Notes: generated by a model not told the origin, from the sequence alone. Counted from the stretch's first letter, positions 53,348 through 62,172 are shown. The stretch: DNA of 64,000 nt from Paenibacillus sp. 32352 (GCF_002042965.1 NZ_MZNT01000002.1:62001-126000); one strand, 5' to 3'. Program-made: numbers and translations.

Positions 53348-54346
53348 ATGAGTGGACGTGTCGTACCGACGGATCAGATCCAGATTACGAAGAATGCCCA
53401 TCAAATCAATGTGGTATTGCGTAATCCTGAACCGGTAAGTATGAGCGCCGAGTCAGAGCCTCACTTTCATGGCAAACCGCTGTCCCAGCAAGGGCAGTTC
53501 GGGGAGATCATGAAGGAGCTCGATCGGATGGTCGGTTTGGACAACGTAAAGGAGCTCGTCTTCGAGATTTATGCGCTGCTGCGCATTGCGGGTTTTCGGG
53601 CTGAAGTCGGGCTCATGGCCAATAGCCAGGTGTATCATATGATATTCAAGGGGAACCCGGGAACCGGCAAGACGACGGTTGCGCGTATTATCGCCAAGCT
53701 GCTGCAAACTATGGGTGTGCTGAACAAAGGGCATCTGATTGAGGTGGAACGCGCCGATCTGGTAGGCGAATACATAGGGCATACAGCCTTGAAAACTAGA
53801 GAATTGGTCAAGAAAGCGCTGGGAGGCGTTCTATTTATTGACGAAGCCTACAGCTTGGCACGCGGTGGAGAAAAGGATTTTGGCAAGGAAGCGATAGATA
53901 CGCTGGTCAAAGCAATGGAGGATCATAAAAACCAGTTTATTCTCATACTGGCGGGGTACTCGGTGGAAATGGAGCAATTTTTGCAAACAAATCCAGGACT
54001 CCCGTCCCGATTCCCCATCCAGTTGGATTTTCCGGATTACACGGTGGATCAGCTGATGCAGATTGCAGAGATGATGGTGAAGGAAAGAGAGTATGCGCTG
54101 ACCCCTCAGACTGAAATGAAAATACGTCAGCAAATCGTCAATGAGAAGCAGCAGAGCGATAGCGAAGTGGCGTTCAGCAACGCGAGGTATGTTCGCAACC
54201 TGATTGAAAAAGCCATGCGAAATCATGCGGTTCGATTGCTGAATCAGCATACGCAGCAGCCAAGCAAGCAGGATCTGATGACGATACGACCTGAAGATGT
54301 TAAGCTGGAGCGAAAACCTGCAAAGGAGAACTATAAATTTATATGA
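53348..54346 (+). CDS. spoVK: Stage V sporulation protein K, AAA ATPase
   Basis: 332 aa. A CbbX/SpoVK-type AAA domain with Walker A KGNPGTGKTTVAR (about 108), VERADLVGEYIGHTALKTRE, Walker B GVLFIDEAYSLA and sensor VEMEQFLQTNPGLPSRF. SpoVK is needed late in sporulation. ATG 53348 is nine bases after AGAGG. The gene overlaps hflX by ATGA. Upstream at about 53291-53319 a GTATACT with an upstream ACATT could be a sporulation promoter, but the match is weak. Confidence 0.94.
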   Translation: MSGRVVPTDQIQITKNAHQINVVLRNPEPVSMSAESEPHFHGKPLSQQGQFGEIMKELDRMVGLDNVKELVFEIYALLRIAGFRAEVGLMANSQVYHMIFKGNPGTGKTTVARIIAKLLQTMGVLNKGHLIEVERADLVGEYIGHTALKTRELVKKALGGVLFIDEAYSLARGGEKDFGKEAIDTLVKAMEDHKNQFILILAGYSVEMEQFLQTNPGLPSRFPIQLDFPDYTVDQLMQIAEMMVKEREYALTPQTEMKIRQQIVNEKQQSDSEVAFSNARYVRNLIEKAMRNHAVRLLNQHTQQPSKQDLMTIRPEDVKLERKPAKENYKFI

Positions 54347-55665
54347 AACCAACAACACATACGATTGAACACGAGCAAGAGAGAGCTGTATTAGTCAGCC
54401 TTGTTACTCCGGATTTGAAAAGGCAGGAGGCCTATTCACCCGAATATTCCTTGAATGAACTGGTGAGTCTTGCGGAGACGGCCGGAGTGATTGTCCTTGA
54501 TACATTGTCGCAGAACCGCGAGACGGTGGATACCAAATGGTTCATCGGGAAAGGAAAGGCCGAGGAGCTGAAGCAGCTATTGGATGAACATAATGCGAAC
54601 ACGGCGATCTTCGATCAGGAGCTCTCCGGCGCGCAGGTCCGCAATCTGGAGCAGTTTCTCGACGTTAAGATCATCGACCGCACCCAGCTGATTCTTGATA
54701 TTTTCGCCGGCCGGGCCAAAACGCGGGAAGGCATTATTCAGGTGGAGCTTGCACAGCTCAGCTATTTGCTGCCGCGGCTTTCCGGACAGGGCGCCAACCT
54801 GTCCCGGCTTGGCGGCGGTATTGGTACGAGAGGACCGGGGGAAACGAAGCTGGAGACGGACCGCCGTCATATCCGCAACCGGATCAGCGAGCTGAAGCAG
54901 CAGCTGCAGGAGGTTGTACGGCACCGGACCTTGCACAGAGAGCGCCGTAAGAAGACGGGAGTTTTTCAGGTAGCTCTGGTAGGCTATACCAACGCGGGGA
55001 AATCCACGCTGTTAAAGCAGCTGACTCAAGCTGATGTATATGTGGAGAATCAGCTTTTTGCTACCTTGGACCCGACCTCACGCACTTTCGAGCTGCCGGG
55101 AGGCAAAGAAATCGTGCTGACGGATACGGTAGGGTTTATTCAAAATTTGCCGCATGATCTTGTAGCCGCATTCCGCGCGACTCTGGAAGAGGCCTGCGAA
55201 GCCGATCTGATTCTTCATGTCGTGGATGCTTCCTCGGAAATGATGGATACTCAAATGAAGGTCGTGGATCAGGTTCTAAGAGAGCTTGGCGCTCACGGCA
55301 AGGAACGGATCACCCTGTTCAACAAAGTGGATTTATGTACACCGGAACAGGTGGAGATGCTGACGACGGAAGGGGAATTTTTGCGGATTTCCGCTTACCG
55401 TGAGGAAGATTTGCAGCGGATCGGCGAGCTGATTGAAGCGCGGCTTATGGGAGAATGCAAGACGTTCCGTATCCCTGCGGAAAAAGGCGACATGATCTCT
55501 CTGGTCTATCGTGTAGGCGAAGTGCTGGAGAATGAGGTAGATGGCGGCGACATGCTGCTGCAGGTAAGAGTGAACAATAAAGAATATGATAAGCTGGGGT
55601 ATTTATTGGCTGCATACGCCATGGATCAGGCACAGAATGAGGGAGAGAATTCGGAGCATGTTTAA
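54343..55665 (+). CDS. hflX: GTPase HflX
   Basis: 440 aa. The N-terminal HflX domain with WFIGKGKAEEL, the ASTIDLAQ-like FDQELSGAQVRNLEQFLDVKIIDRTQLILDIFAGRAKTREGIIQVELAQLSYLLPRL, and GPGETKLETDRR is followed by a GTPase domain: P-loop VGYTNAGKST, DTVGFIQNLPHDLVAAF and FNKVD. It binds ribosomes and helps rescue or split stalled ones. Overlaps spoVK by four bases, and its own end overlaps the lyase gene by eight bases. Confidence 0.96.
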   Translation: MKPTTHTIEHEQERAVLVSLVTPDLKRQEAYSPEYSLNELVSLAETAGVIVLDTLSQNRETVDTKWFIGKGKAEELKQLLDEHNANTAIFDQELSGAQVRNLEQFLDVKIIDRTQLILDIFAGRAKTREGIIQVELAQLSYLLPRLSGQGANLSRLGGGIGTRGPGETKLETDRRHIRNRISELKQQLQEVVRHRTLHRERRKKTGVFQVALVGYTNAGKSTLLKQLTQADVYVENQLFATLDPTSRTFELPGGKEIVLTDTVGFIQNLPHDLVAAFRATLEEACEADLILHVVDASSEMMDTQMKVVDQVLRELGAHGKERITLFNKVDLCTPEQVEMLTTEGEFLRISAYREEDLQRIGELIEARLMGECKTFRIPAEKGDMISLVYRVGEVLENEVDGGDMLLQVRVNNKEYDKLGYLLAAYAMDQAQNEGENSEHV

Positions 55666-56905
55666 CGAACGCATTACGGCATGGATGGAGCGTGCCGAGC
55701 AGGTTATTGAAGAGAAGGTCAAAGAAATCGACCGTATTGTGGATCAAAATCAGTGGAAAGTAATTCGCGCCTTCCAAAACCATAAGGTCAGTGATTACCA
55801 TTTCTCCGGTTCTACGGGGTATGGTTATAATGATCGCGGGCGCGAAGTGCTGGATTTGGTCTATGCGGAGGTGTTTGGAGCGGAGGCCGCCTTGGTGCGG
55901 CCGCATTTTGTGTCCGGGACTCATACGATAGGAACGGCGCTGTTCGGAGTTCTAAGACCGGGGGACGAGCTTCTGATGATTACGGGCCGTCCTTACGATA
56001 CTCTGCATAAAGTGATTGGGAATCCTGGCGACGGGAAAGGCTCCTTGCAGGATTGGGGCATTGCATATGGTGAAGTGGCGCTTCTAGAGGACGGCTCGCC
56101 TAATTATGATGAAATCCGTACACGGGTTACAGAACAAACGAAAGTGATCGGCATTCAACGGTCCCGCGGCTATTCGTGGAGACCGTCTTTTACGGTGCAG
56201 CAAATCGGTGAGATGGTGCGTTTTGTCAAGCAGCTGAAACCGGACGTAATCGTATTCGTAGATAATTGCTATGGCGAGTTTACCGAGCTGATGGAGCCAA
56301 CTCAAGTGGGTGTAGATCTGATGGCGGGCTCGTTGATCAAAAATCCCGGCGGAGGTCTTGCCGCTACGGGAGGATATATCGCCGGTAAAAGCGAATACGT
56401 AGAGCTGGCTTCCTACCGATTGACGGCTCCGGGTATTGGCGGCGAGGTTGGAGCTATGCTGGGAACGATTCGCAGTATGTACCAGGGCTTCTTTCTGGCG
56501 CCCCATTTGGTCGGACAGGCCGTGAAGGGGTCGATCTTTGCGGCAGCCGTGTTTGAACAGCTTGGTTTTACCACGCATCCTCACTGGAATGATCCTAGAA
56601 CCGATTTGATTCAAGCGATTCAATTTACAAGCGATCGGCACCTGATTGCCTTCGTACAAGGGATTCAGCAGGCGGCCGCCGTGGATGCGCATGTCGTTCC
56701 GGAGCCTTGGGATATGCCAGGCTATGAGCACCCGGTCATCATGGCTGCAGGCACCTTCATTCAAGGGGGCAGCCTGGAGCTGTCTGCCGATGCGCCTATC
56801 CGCGAGCCTTATATTGCCTACATGCAGGGCGGGCTAACCTATTCCCACTGCAAGCTGGGTGTGCTTACCGCATTGCAAAATATGATAGACCGCGGCCTAC
56901 TGTAA
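55658..56905 (+). CDS. Methionine gamma-lyase family protein (aluminium-resistance type, YnbB-like)
   Basis: 415 aa. PLP fold type I enzyme of the Cys/Met-metabolism superfamily: STGYGYNDRGREVLDLVYAEVFGAEAALVRPHFVSGTH, VFVDNCYGEF and the PLP lysine site GSLIKNPGGGLAATGGYIAG. Often labelled aluminium-resistance protein. B. subtilis YnbB, also between hflX (ynbA) and glnR, is the likely ortholog. The true activity is uncertain. ATG 55658 overlaps the end of hflX; the frame from 55586 lies inside hflX. Confidence 0.9.
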   Translation: MFNERITAWMERAEQVIEEKVKEIDRIVDQNQWKVIRAFQNHKVSDYHFSGSTGYGYNDRGREVLDLVYAEVFGAEAALVRPHFVSGTHTIGTALFGVLRPGDELLMITGRPYDTLHKVIGNPGDGKGSLQDWGIAYGEVALLEDGSPNYDEIRTRVTEQTKVIGIQRSRGYSWRPSFTVQQIGEMVRFVKQLKPDVIVFVDNCYGEFTELMEPTQVGVDLMAGSLIKNPGGGLAATGGYIAGKSEYVELASYRLTAPGIGGEVGAMLGTIRSMYQGFFLAPHLVGQAVKGSIFAAAVFEQLGFTTHPHWNDPRTDLIQAIQFTSDRHLIAFVQGIQQAAAVDAHVVPEPWDMPGYEHPVIMAAGTFIQGGSLELSADAPIREPYIAYMQGGLTYSHCKLGVLTALQNMIDRGLL

Positions 56906-56939
56906 TTAATGCTGACACATTTCATAAACCTAACATAAC

Positions 56940-56968
56940 TTGACACATTTATGTAGTGAGGTTACAAT
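56940..56968 (+). promoter_or_regulatory. Sigma-A promoter of glnR (glnRA)
   Basis: TTGACA (56940-56945), a 17-bp spacer and TACAAT (56963-56968). The sequence TGACACATTT, overlapping the -35, also occurs 28 bp upstream (56913). The B. subtilis GlnR operator in the same place also contains TGACACAT, so GlnR autorepression is likely, but I see no full 17-bp consensus site. Confidence 0.8.
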
Positions 56969-57004
56969 GAAGCTAGGTTTTTAGATTACAGGGGTGAACA
57001 GGTC

Positions 57005-57418
57005 ATGAGTGATGATATTCGCCGTAATATGGCGCTTTTTCCGATTGGAATCGTAATGAAATTGACCGATCTGACCGCTAGGCAGATCCGGTATTATGAA
57101 CAGCATGAGCTTGTCATTCCGGCAAGAACCGGAGGCAACCAGCGGCTATATTCCTTTAATGATGTAGAGCGTTTATTGGAAATCAAGGACTTGATCGAAA
57201 AAGGGGTCAACATTGCTGGCATTAAGCAAGTGCTCCTGCCTGTCTCCAAGGATTCGGAGGAAGCAACTGTACTGAACGAACAGTCCGAAGTGAAGCGAAG
57301 AGAATTAACGGATACTCAGCTGCACCGTATGCTGAAGCAGCAGTTGTTAGGCGGCGGCAAGCGGCCGGGTCAAGTATCCTTGATCCAAGGCGAGCTATCG
57401 CGCTTCTTCAAGAAATAA
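57005..57418 (+). CDS. glnR: MerR-family nitrogen regulator GlnR
   Basis: 137 aa. MerR-type HTH with FPIGIVMKLTDLTARQIRYYEQHELVIPARTGGNQRLYS, VERLLEIKDLIEKGVNIAGIK. The C-terminal tail ends QVSLIQGELSRFFKK, which in GlnR contacts feedback-inhibited glutamine synthetase. It represses glnRA and other nitrogen genes when glutamine is abundant. ATG 57005 lies after AGGGGTGAA. It is directly before glnA, as in B. subtilis, but with a 92-bp gap carrying a large hairpin. Confidence 0.96.
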   Translation: MSDDIRRNMALFPIGIVMKLTDLTARQIRYYEQHELVIPARTGGNQRLYSFNDVERLLEIKDLIEKGVNIAGIKQVLLPVSKDSEEATVLNEQSEVKRRELTDTQLHRMLKQQLLGGGKRPGQVSLIQGELSRFFKK

Positions 57419-57428
57419 AAGCTTCTCT

Positions 57429-57474
57429 AGAGCATGTTCCGATTGTGTAAGAGTTCGTCTTACGAACATGCTCT
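57429..57474 (+). other. Large stem-loop between glnR and glnA
   Basis: AGAGCATGTTC (57429-57439) and GAACATGCTCT (57464-57474) are perfect 11-bp arms, with an inner GTAAG/CTTAC stem. There is no run of T after it, so it is not a classical terminator. It may be a partial attenuator, an RNA-processing site or an mRNA-stabilising structure upstream of glnA. Confidence 0.75.
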
Positions 57475-57510
57475 GTTAGTTTACATAATCTCAAGGAGGA
57501 GAAATGGACC

Positions 57511-58848
57511 GTGACTGAGAAAACATACACAAAAGAGGATATTTTGCGCATAGCAAAGGAAGAAAACGTTCGGTTTATCCGCTTGCAATTTACTGATTTG
57601 CTGGGGACGATCAAGAATGTGGAGATTCCGGTAAGCCAGCTTGAGAAAGCATTGGACAATAAAATGATGTTCGACGGCTCCTCTATCGAAGGCTATGTTC
57701 GTATCGAGGAATCCGACATGTACTTGTATCCGGATCTAAGCACATGGGTCATTTTCCCATGGGTAACGGAAGACCGGGTCGCCCGCTTGATTTGCGATAT
57801 TTATTTGCCGGATGGCCGGCCGTTCCCTGGAGACCCTCGCGGTATTCTAAAGGCTGCGCTGAAGGAAGCCGAGGAAATGGGCTACACTGCAATGAATGTA
57901 GGACCTGAGCCGGAATTTTTCCTGTTCAAAACCGACGATAACGGCAATCCGACCATGGAATTGAACGATCAAGGCGGATATTTTGACCTGGCTCCAATGG
58001 ACCTGGGTGAAAACTGCCGCCGCGAGATCGTATTGACCTTGGAGGAAATGGGCTTTGAAATTGAAGCCTCCCACCATGAAGTGGCTCCAGGCCAGCACGA
58101 AATCGACTTTAAATATGCCGATGCTATTAAAGCGGCGGATCAGATTCAAACCTTCAAGCTGGTTGTTAAGACGGTAGCAAGACAGCATGGTTTGCACGCC
58201 AGCTTTATGCCGAAGCCGCTGTTCGGCGTCAATGGCTCGGGTATGCACTGCCATCAATCGCTGTTTAACGGCAAAAGAAATGTGTTCTACGATGAGAGCG
58301 ATAGACTGGGTTTAAGTGCTGAAGCCCGACATTACATGGCAGGCATTTTGCATCACGCTCGCGCCTTTGCGGCCATCACGAATCCTACGGTGAACTCTTA
58401 TAAGCGTCTTGTGCCCGGATATGAAGCTCCTTGCTATGTAGCATGGTCCGCAAGCAACCGCAGCCCGATGATCCGTATTCCGGCTTCCCGCGGCTTAAGC
58501 ACTCGCGTGGAGGTGCGTAATCCGGACCCTGCTGCCAACCCGTATTTGGCGCTAGCTGTCATGCTTAGAGCCGGTTTGGACGGTATTAAGAACAAAATGC
58601 AGCTTCCTCCTCCGACAGACCGCAACATTTATGTCATGTCCGAAGAGGAACGCGAGGAGCAGGGCATTCCTAGCCTTCCAGTTGATTTGAAGCAGGCTCT
58701 GGATGAGCTGCTTCGGGATGATGTCATCTGTGATGCCCTAGGCGATCACGCACTGGCCCATTTTGTAGAATTGAAAGAGATTGAATGGGATATTTATCGT
58801 ACTCAAGTGCATGCTTGGGAGCGGGAGCAGTATTTGACGCTATACTAA
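57511..58848 (+). CDS. glnA: Glutamine synthetase, type I (GSI-alpha)
   Basis: 445 aa. It makes glutamine from glutamate, ammonia and ATP. Motifs: [53 protein letters not shown] and NRSPMIRIP. The length and absence of the adenylylation-type Tyr loop fit the feedback-inhibited GSI-alpha form that works with GlnR. The start is GTG 57511, behind AAGGAGG at 57493 with a longish spacing. Single gene after the hairpin, closed by a terminator. Confidence 0.97.
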   Translation: MTEKTYTKEDILRIAKEENVRFIRLQFTDLLGTIKNVEIPVSQLEKALDNKMMFDGSSIEGYVRIEESDMYLYPDLSTWVIFPWVTEDRVARLICDIYLPDGRPFPGDPRGILKAALKEAEEMGYTAMNVGPEPEFFLFKTDDNGNPTMELNDQGGYFDLAPMDLGENCRREIVLTLEEMGFEIEASHHEVAPGQHEIDFKYADAIKAADQIQTFKLVVKTVARQHGLHASFMPKPLFGVNGSGMHCHQSLFNGKRNVFYDESDRLGLSAEARHYMAGILHHARAFAAITNPTVNSYKRLVPGYEAPCYVAWSASNRSPMIRIPASRGLSTRVEVRNPDPAANPYLALAVMLRAGLDGIKNKMQLPPPTDRNIYVMSEEEREEQGIPSLPVDLKQALDELLRDDVICDALGDHALAHFVELKEIEWDIYRTQVHAWEREQYLTLY

Positions 58849-58880
58849 GCTAAGATAAATCTCGCTGAGTATTCGCTATG

Positions 58881-58909
58881 GCCCGGGACCTTCTGGTTCC
58901 GGGCTTTTA
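58881..58909 (+). terminator. Terminator after glnA
   Basis: GCCCGGGACC and GGTTCCGGGC pair with a single mismatch around TTCT, and TTTTAT follows. Confidence 0.85.
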
Positions 58910-58962
58910 TGGTGTGCTGGCGCGCAGAGGCGATTCGCAGCAACATGATTTCAAACCATATA

Positions 58963-59012
58963 TTTACAAATGGAAAATAAAGTTATATACTAGTACTGAA
59001 CAATCAGTACTA
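58963..59012 (+). promoter_or_regulatory. Promoter and operator of the TetR gene
   Basis: TTTACA (58963-58968), 17-bp spacer, TATACT (58986-58991). Immediately after the -10 lies a palindrome TAGTACTGA-ACAA-TCAGTACTA (58991-59012), perfect in all nine base pairs. Its 16-bp core, TACTGA-N4-TCAGTA, recurs before the next gene, so this is very likely the site of the TetR-family protein encoded just downstream. Confidence 0.85.
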
Positions 59013-59027
59013 AATGAGGGTGAGCAA

Positions 59028-59642
59028 ATGACACGAACGAATACACCCGATGCGAGGAAACGGATTTTACAAGCCGCCACCCGGGTATTTGCAGAGAAAA
59101 GCTTTGAAGGAGCCAGGATCGATCAAATAGCGGAGGAAGCGCATGTTCCCAAATCCTTGATTTACTACCATTTTAATAGCAAAGACCAAATACTGGAAGT
59201 GTTGTACGAGGATTTCATCCGGGAATATCGTGAGCTGCTTCAGATAGCGAAGACCGATACTCATGATTCTAAAGCAAACACTATGCAAAGCAGGCTGCAG
59301 ACGATTTATAGGGAGTTTGCGGTACAAAATTCCGATGTGATCCGTATCATGTTTATCGATTCGCTCAAGAAATCCAACGAACAGCCGGTCATCTATAAAG
59401 TAGTGGAAACGATGATCCAGGCTGAGCAATCCCGGATGGGTCTTGCCGAGACAGATCAAGCGTATGATCCTGACGAAAGACGGATCGCGGAATTTTTTAC
59501 GGGGATTATCCCTCTGTTCGCGTATTTATGCTATTCGGAATCGTGGATTCGTTATTTTGATATTGAGAAGAAGCGGTTTGATGAATTATTCCTTTCCATT
59601 TTCATGTCTTCACATGGAGCTTACCATAAGGATCATCAGTAA
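59028..59642 (+). CDS. TetR/AcrR-family repressor
   Basis: 204 aa. HTH at the N-terminus: KRILQAATRVFAEKSFEGARIDQIAEEAHVPKSLIYYHFNSKDQILE, a textbook TetR DNA-binding domain. The C-terminal two thirds is a helical ligand-binding domain with no recognisable ligand. ATG 59028 follows GAGGGTGAG. The frame can be extended upstream to 58878 but would cover its own promoter. It probably represses itself and the esterase-like gene 55 bp downstream through identical operators. Confidence 0.93.
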   Translation: MTRTNTPDARKRILQAATRVFAEKSFEGARIDQIAEEAHVPKSLIYYHFNSKDQILEVLYEDFIREYRELLQIAKTDTHDSKANTMQSRLQTIYREFAVQNSDVIRIMFIDSLKKSNEQPVIYKVVETMIQAEQSRMGLAETDQAYDPDERRIAEFFTGIIPLFAYLCYSESWIRYFDIEKKRFDELFLSIFMSSHGAYHKDHQ

Positions 59643-59658
59643 TTTTTTTATTTATTAA

Positions 59659-59674
59659 TACTGAATATTCAGTA
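59659..59674 (+). promoter_or_regulatory. Second TetR operator, before the esterase-like gene
   Basis: The perfect 16-bp palindrome TACTGAATATTCAGTA matches the operator at 58994-59009 in both half-sites (TACTGA / TCAGTA) and differs only in the four central bases. It lies between the TetR stop (59642) and the ribosome site of the next gene. Confidence 0.85.
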
Positions 59675-59696
59675 CTAAAACGTGGGAGGAAATGAC

Positions 59697-60608
59697 ATGA
59701 AATCATCCAGCAAGGAAACTCTGGCGGCCATTAAGCAGCATCTCAGGCAATCGTTTACCTTTACCCGAAAAACCGTAGAACAAATTCGCTCGGAGGAAAG
59801 GGAGGCAGTTCAAGCGCTGCCCAAGCTATCTGGTGTGAAGACGGAACGAGTTATGGTCGGCCATATCCAAGGGGAATGGGTTTTGGCCGGAGAGGCGGCC
59901 GAAGATGGTAATGACGCCATCTTGTACTTTCATGGCGGCGCGTTTATCTCGGGCTCTTGCGATACCCATAGGGATCTGGCGGCCCGAATCTCCGAACAGA
60001 GCCGTACCCGAGTGCTTGTCATTGAGTACCGTCTTGCTCCCGAGCATCGTTATCCTGCAGCTAATGAAGATTGTTTAGCAGCCTACCGTTGGCTGATGCA
60101 GCAGGGAATACCCAGCAAGCAAATCATGCTTGGGGGAGACTCTGTCGGCGGCTGCCTGGCATTGATGACTTTATTGACTTTACGTGATGCAGGAGACCCG
60201 CTGCCGGCTGGAGCTTTCCTGCTGTCACCCCATACGGACTTCATATACTTTGATAGTGAATCCTATATCAGCCATGCGAGCTCGGACCCGCTAGGTAGCC
60301 TGGAAAGCTCCAGGTTGTGTGCGGAGTATTATTTGGGCTCCTTATCGCCAAAGCCGCCGTTAATGTCGCCATTAAACCAGAATCTGCAAGGGCTGCCTCC
60401 CTTACTTATTCAAGTAGGGGATCAAGAGGTGCTGCTCGACGAATGTGCCCGATTGGCAGACAAAGCAAGGGCTTCCGGGGTTAATGTCACGTTTGAGGTT
60501 TGGGATCAGATGTGGTGCGTTTTTCAGCAATTGGCAGGCATCTTGCCGGAAGGTGAGGAGGCTATACGGCATATCGGCGGGTTCGTCACAGGCCGTTTGC
60601 ATAAATAG
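59697..60608 (+). CDS. Alpha/beta hydrolase (HSL/esterase family) with atypical catalytic site
   Basis: 303 aa. The oxyanion-hole motif HGGAFISG (about 81), nucleophile GGDSVGG with Ser near 146, and an acid in GDQEVLLDE are those of the hormone-sensitive-lipase esterase family. The third catalytic residue should be the His in a W-x-x-M-x-H-V-F-type segment. Here the segment reads WDQMWCVFQ, with Cys (codon TGC, 60516-60518, residue 274) at the place of His. Activity may be lost or altered, unless the base call is wrong. ATG 59697 follows GGGAGGA. It sits behind a TetR operator and is probably induced together with the repressor's ligand. Confidence 0.88.
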   Translation: MKSSSKETLAAIKQHLRQSFTFTRKTVEQIRSEEREAVQALPKLSGVKTERVMVGHIQGEWVLAGEAAEDGNDAILYFHGGAFISGSCDTHRDLAARISEQSRTRVLVIEYRLAPEHRYPAANEDCLAAYRWLMQQGIPSKQIMLGGDSVGGCLALMTLLTLRDAGDPLPAGAFLLSPHTDFIYFDSESYISHASSDPLGSLESSRLCAEYYLGSLSPKPPLMSPLNQNLQGLPPLLIQVGDQEVLLDECARLADKARASGVNVTFEVWDQMWCVFQQLAGILPEGEEAIRHIGGFVTGRLHK

Positions 60609-60621
60609 AAGGAATATAAAA

Positions 60622-60658
60622 GAAGCCAAGGTACAGGTGCCGCCTGCATCTTGGCTTC
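60622..60658. terminator. Bidirectional hairpin between the esterase gene and lexA
   Basis: GAAGCCAAG and CTTGGCTTC (60622-60630 and 60650-60658) enclose CAGG/CCTG. Only the minus strand has T-rich sequence after it, so it mainly serves lexA. Confidence 0.7.
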
Positions 60659-60682
60659 CTTCCGTTATACTCGGGAATCATC

Positions 60683-61306
60683 TTAGTGAATGTCGCGAAA
60701 TACGCCTACAACACGGCCAAGAATGGTCACATGCTTGAGTCGAAGGGGCTCCATGGTGGAATTCTCCGGCTGAAGGCGGATATGATCCTTCTCCTTGAAG
60801 AAGCGCTTGACCGTGGCTTCGTCATCCTCCGTCATGGCAACGACGATATCTCCATTATTAGCCGATTGCTGCTGGCGAACAATGACGTAGTCCCCGTTAT
60901 GAATCCCTGCCTCAATCATACTGTCGCCAATTACGCTGAGCATAAACACGTTATGATCTCCGACATAATGCGAAGGCAGAGGGAAGTAGTCTTCAATGTT
61001 CTCCGTAGCCGTAATAGGTACACCAGCTGTTACGCGTCCGATCAAAGGTACCCTGGAAACGGAAAGAGCGAATTGGCTTCCTTCCGTCGATGAGCCGTCC
61101 GTAATTTCAATAGCGCGAGGCTTGGTAGGGTCTCTGCGGATCAGACCCTTCTTCTCCAAACGCTCCAAATGTCCGTGAACAGTCGAACTGGAGGCTAGTC
61201 CAACGGCTTCTCCAATTTCGCGTACGGATGGAGGATAGCCTTTATCTTTCACTTCGTTCTTAATAAATTCCAATATCGCCAGCTGCCGATTGGATAGTTT
61301 GCTCAT
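60683..61306 (-). CDS. lexA: SOS repressor LexA
   Basis: 207 aa. Winged [55 protein letters not shown]. Cleavage site Ala-Gly in VTAGVP (about residue 92), then the protease domain with Ser in [11 protein letters not shown] and Lys in ATVKRFF, so autoproteolysis should be intact. It represses SOS genes, including the divergent yneA. ATG 61306 follows GGAG by nine bases; TTG 61309 is possible. Confidence 0.97.
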   Translation of the reverse strand: MSKLSNRQLAILEFIKNEVKDKGYPPSVREIGEAVGLASSSTVHGHLERLEKKGLIRRDPTKPRAIEITDGSSTEGSQFALSVSRVPLIGRVTAGVPITATENIEDYFPLPSHYVGDHNVFMLSVIGDSMIEAGIHNGDYVIVRQQQSANNGDIVVAMTEDDEATVKRFFKEKDHIRLQPENSTMEPLRLKHVTILGRVVGVFRDIH

Positions 61307-61367
61307 CAAGTATCACTCCAGTATTGGTAATAATTAACCAAATTATATCACAGAACCGGAGTTCGTA

Positions 61368-61440
61368 CAAACATAAGTTCGAAAAATAGCATTGACACAA
61401 ACAAATGTTCGCGTTATTATAAAAACAGAACAAATGTTTG
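61368..61440. promoter_or_regulatory. lexA/yneA divergent control region with three SOS boxes
   Basis: Three sites one base from the Bacillus SOS consensus CGAACRNRYGTTYG: 61368-61381 (minus strand CGAACTTATGTTTG), 61398-61411 (CAAACAAATGTTCG) and 61427-61440 (AGAACAAATGTTTG). The yneA promoter TTGACA (61392-61397) and TATTAT (61415-61420) has a 17-bp spacer that contains the middle box. LexA bound there would directly cover the promoter. Confidence 0.92.
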
Positions 61441-61452
61441 GGGGTCGTGATC

Positions 61453-61815
61453 ATGTATATGAATGAACAATTACTTACAAACTCGGTTGTCTCGGTGCAA
61501 GGAAACAGACGGAGAGGGGAAAATCCCAACGGTACCAAGAGGAGAATGAGGGGGCTGTTTGTCATTGCGTTAGTGATCCTGATAGCCAGCATTTGCCTTT
61601 CCTTTATTGGCGGGAATTCGGACGCATTTGCGGCTGACACCGGAAGCCATCTGGAGCAAACCGTCGAAGTCGTCAAAGGAGATACGCTATGGGGGATTGC
61701 GAGCAAGTACGCGGGAAAGGGACGCAATGTCCGTGACTATATGTACGAAGTGAAGAAAGTGAATGACTTGAAGTCTAATGTACTTCAAGTAGGTCAAGTC
61801 CTGGTTCTGCCTTAA
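61453..61815 (+). CDS. yneA: Cell-division suppressor YneA (LysM domain)
   Basis: 120 aa. A basic start, one membrane helix (about 34-52), then a LysM domain (VEVVKGDTLWGIASKYAGKGRN ... LQVGQVLVLP). YneA-type proteins halt septation during DNA damage in Bacillus. The place next to lexA and the SOS boxes supports this. ATG 61453 follows GGGGGTCGTG; the TTG at 61438 is part of the same frame and lies at an SOS box. Confidence 0.9.
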   Translation: MYMNEQLLTNSVVSVQGNRRRGENPNGTKRRMRGLFVIALVILIASICLSFIGGNSDAFAADTGSHLEQTVEVVKGDTLWGIASKYAGKGRNVRDYMYEVKKVNDLKSNVLQVGQVLVLP

Positions 61816-61959
61816 GCCTTGTTGTTCTTACTTCTGTTTCGACTGCACTTGACAATCGAATCCTGTAATGTCAAAGTATAATTTGATGCATTTTTAGCTG
61901 TGCTTGAGAAAGAGCCGGAATGCGCCTGAATCAAGCCTGACATGACCAGGAGGATTACA

Positions 61960-62154
61960 ATGAACGAAATGGAACACGATCAGTACATTAAACGGATTAA
62001 TGAGTTGGCACGCAAAGCGAAATCAGTGGGGCTGACAGACGAAGAGCTCGAAGAACGCAACGAACTTAGAAAGCGTTATATTAACGCATTTAAGAGCAAT
62101 TTGCGCAACCAGCTGGAGAACATCAAATTCGTTGATGATGACAACAAGCAATAA
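61960..62154 (+). CDS. ynzC: DUF896 family protein (YnzC-like)
   Basis: 64 aa, DUF896: QYIKRINELARKAKSVGLTDEELEERNELRKRYINAFKSNLRNQLENI. It is a small two-helix protein. B. subtilis YnzC is near yneA too and is linked to the SOS operon. ATG 61960 follows AGGAGG. No terminator is seen between yneA and it, so read-through from yneA is possible. Confidence 0.93.
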   Translation: MNEMEHDQYIKRINELARKAKSVGLTDEELEERNELRKRYINAFKSNLRNQLENIKFVDDDNKQ

Positions 62155-62172
62155 TTAGGGGGACTTCATTTC

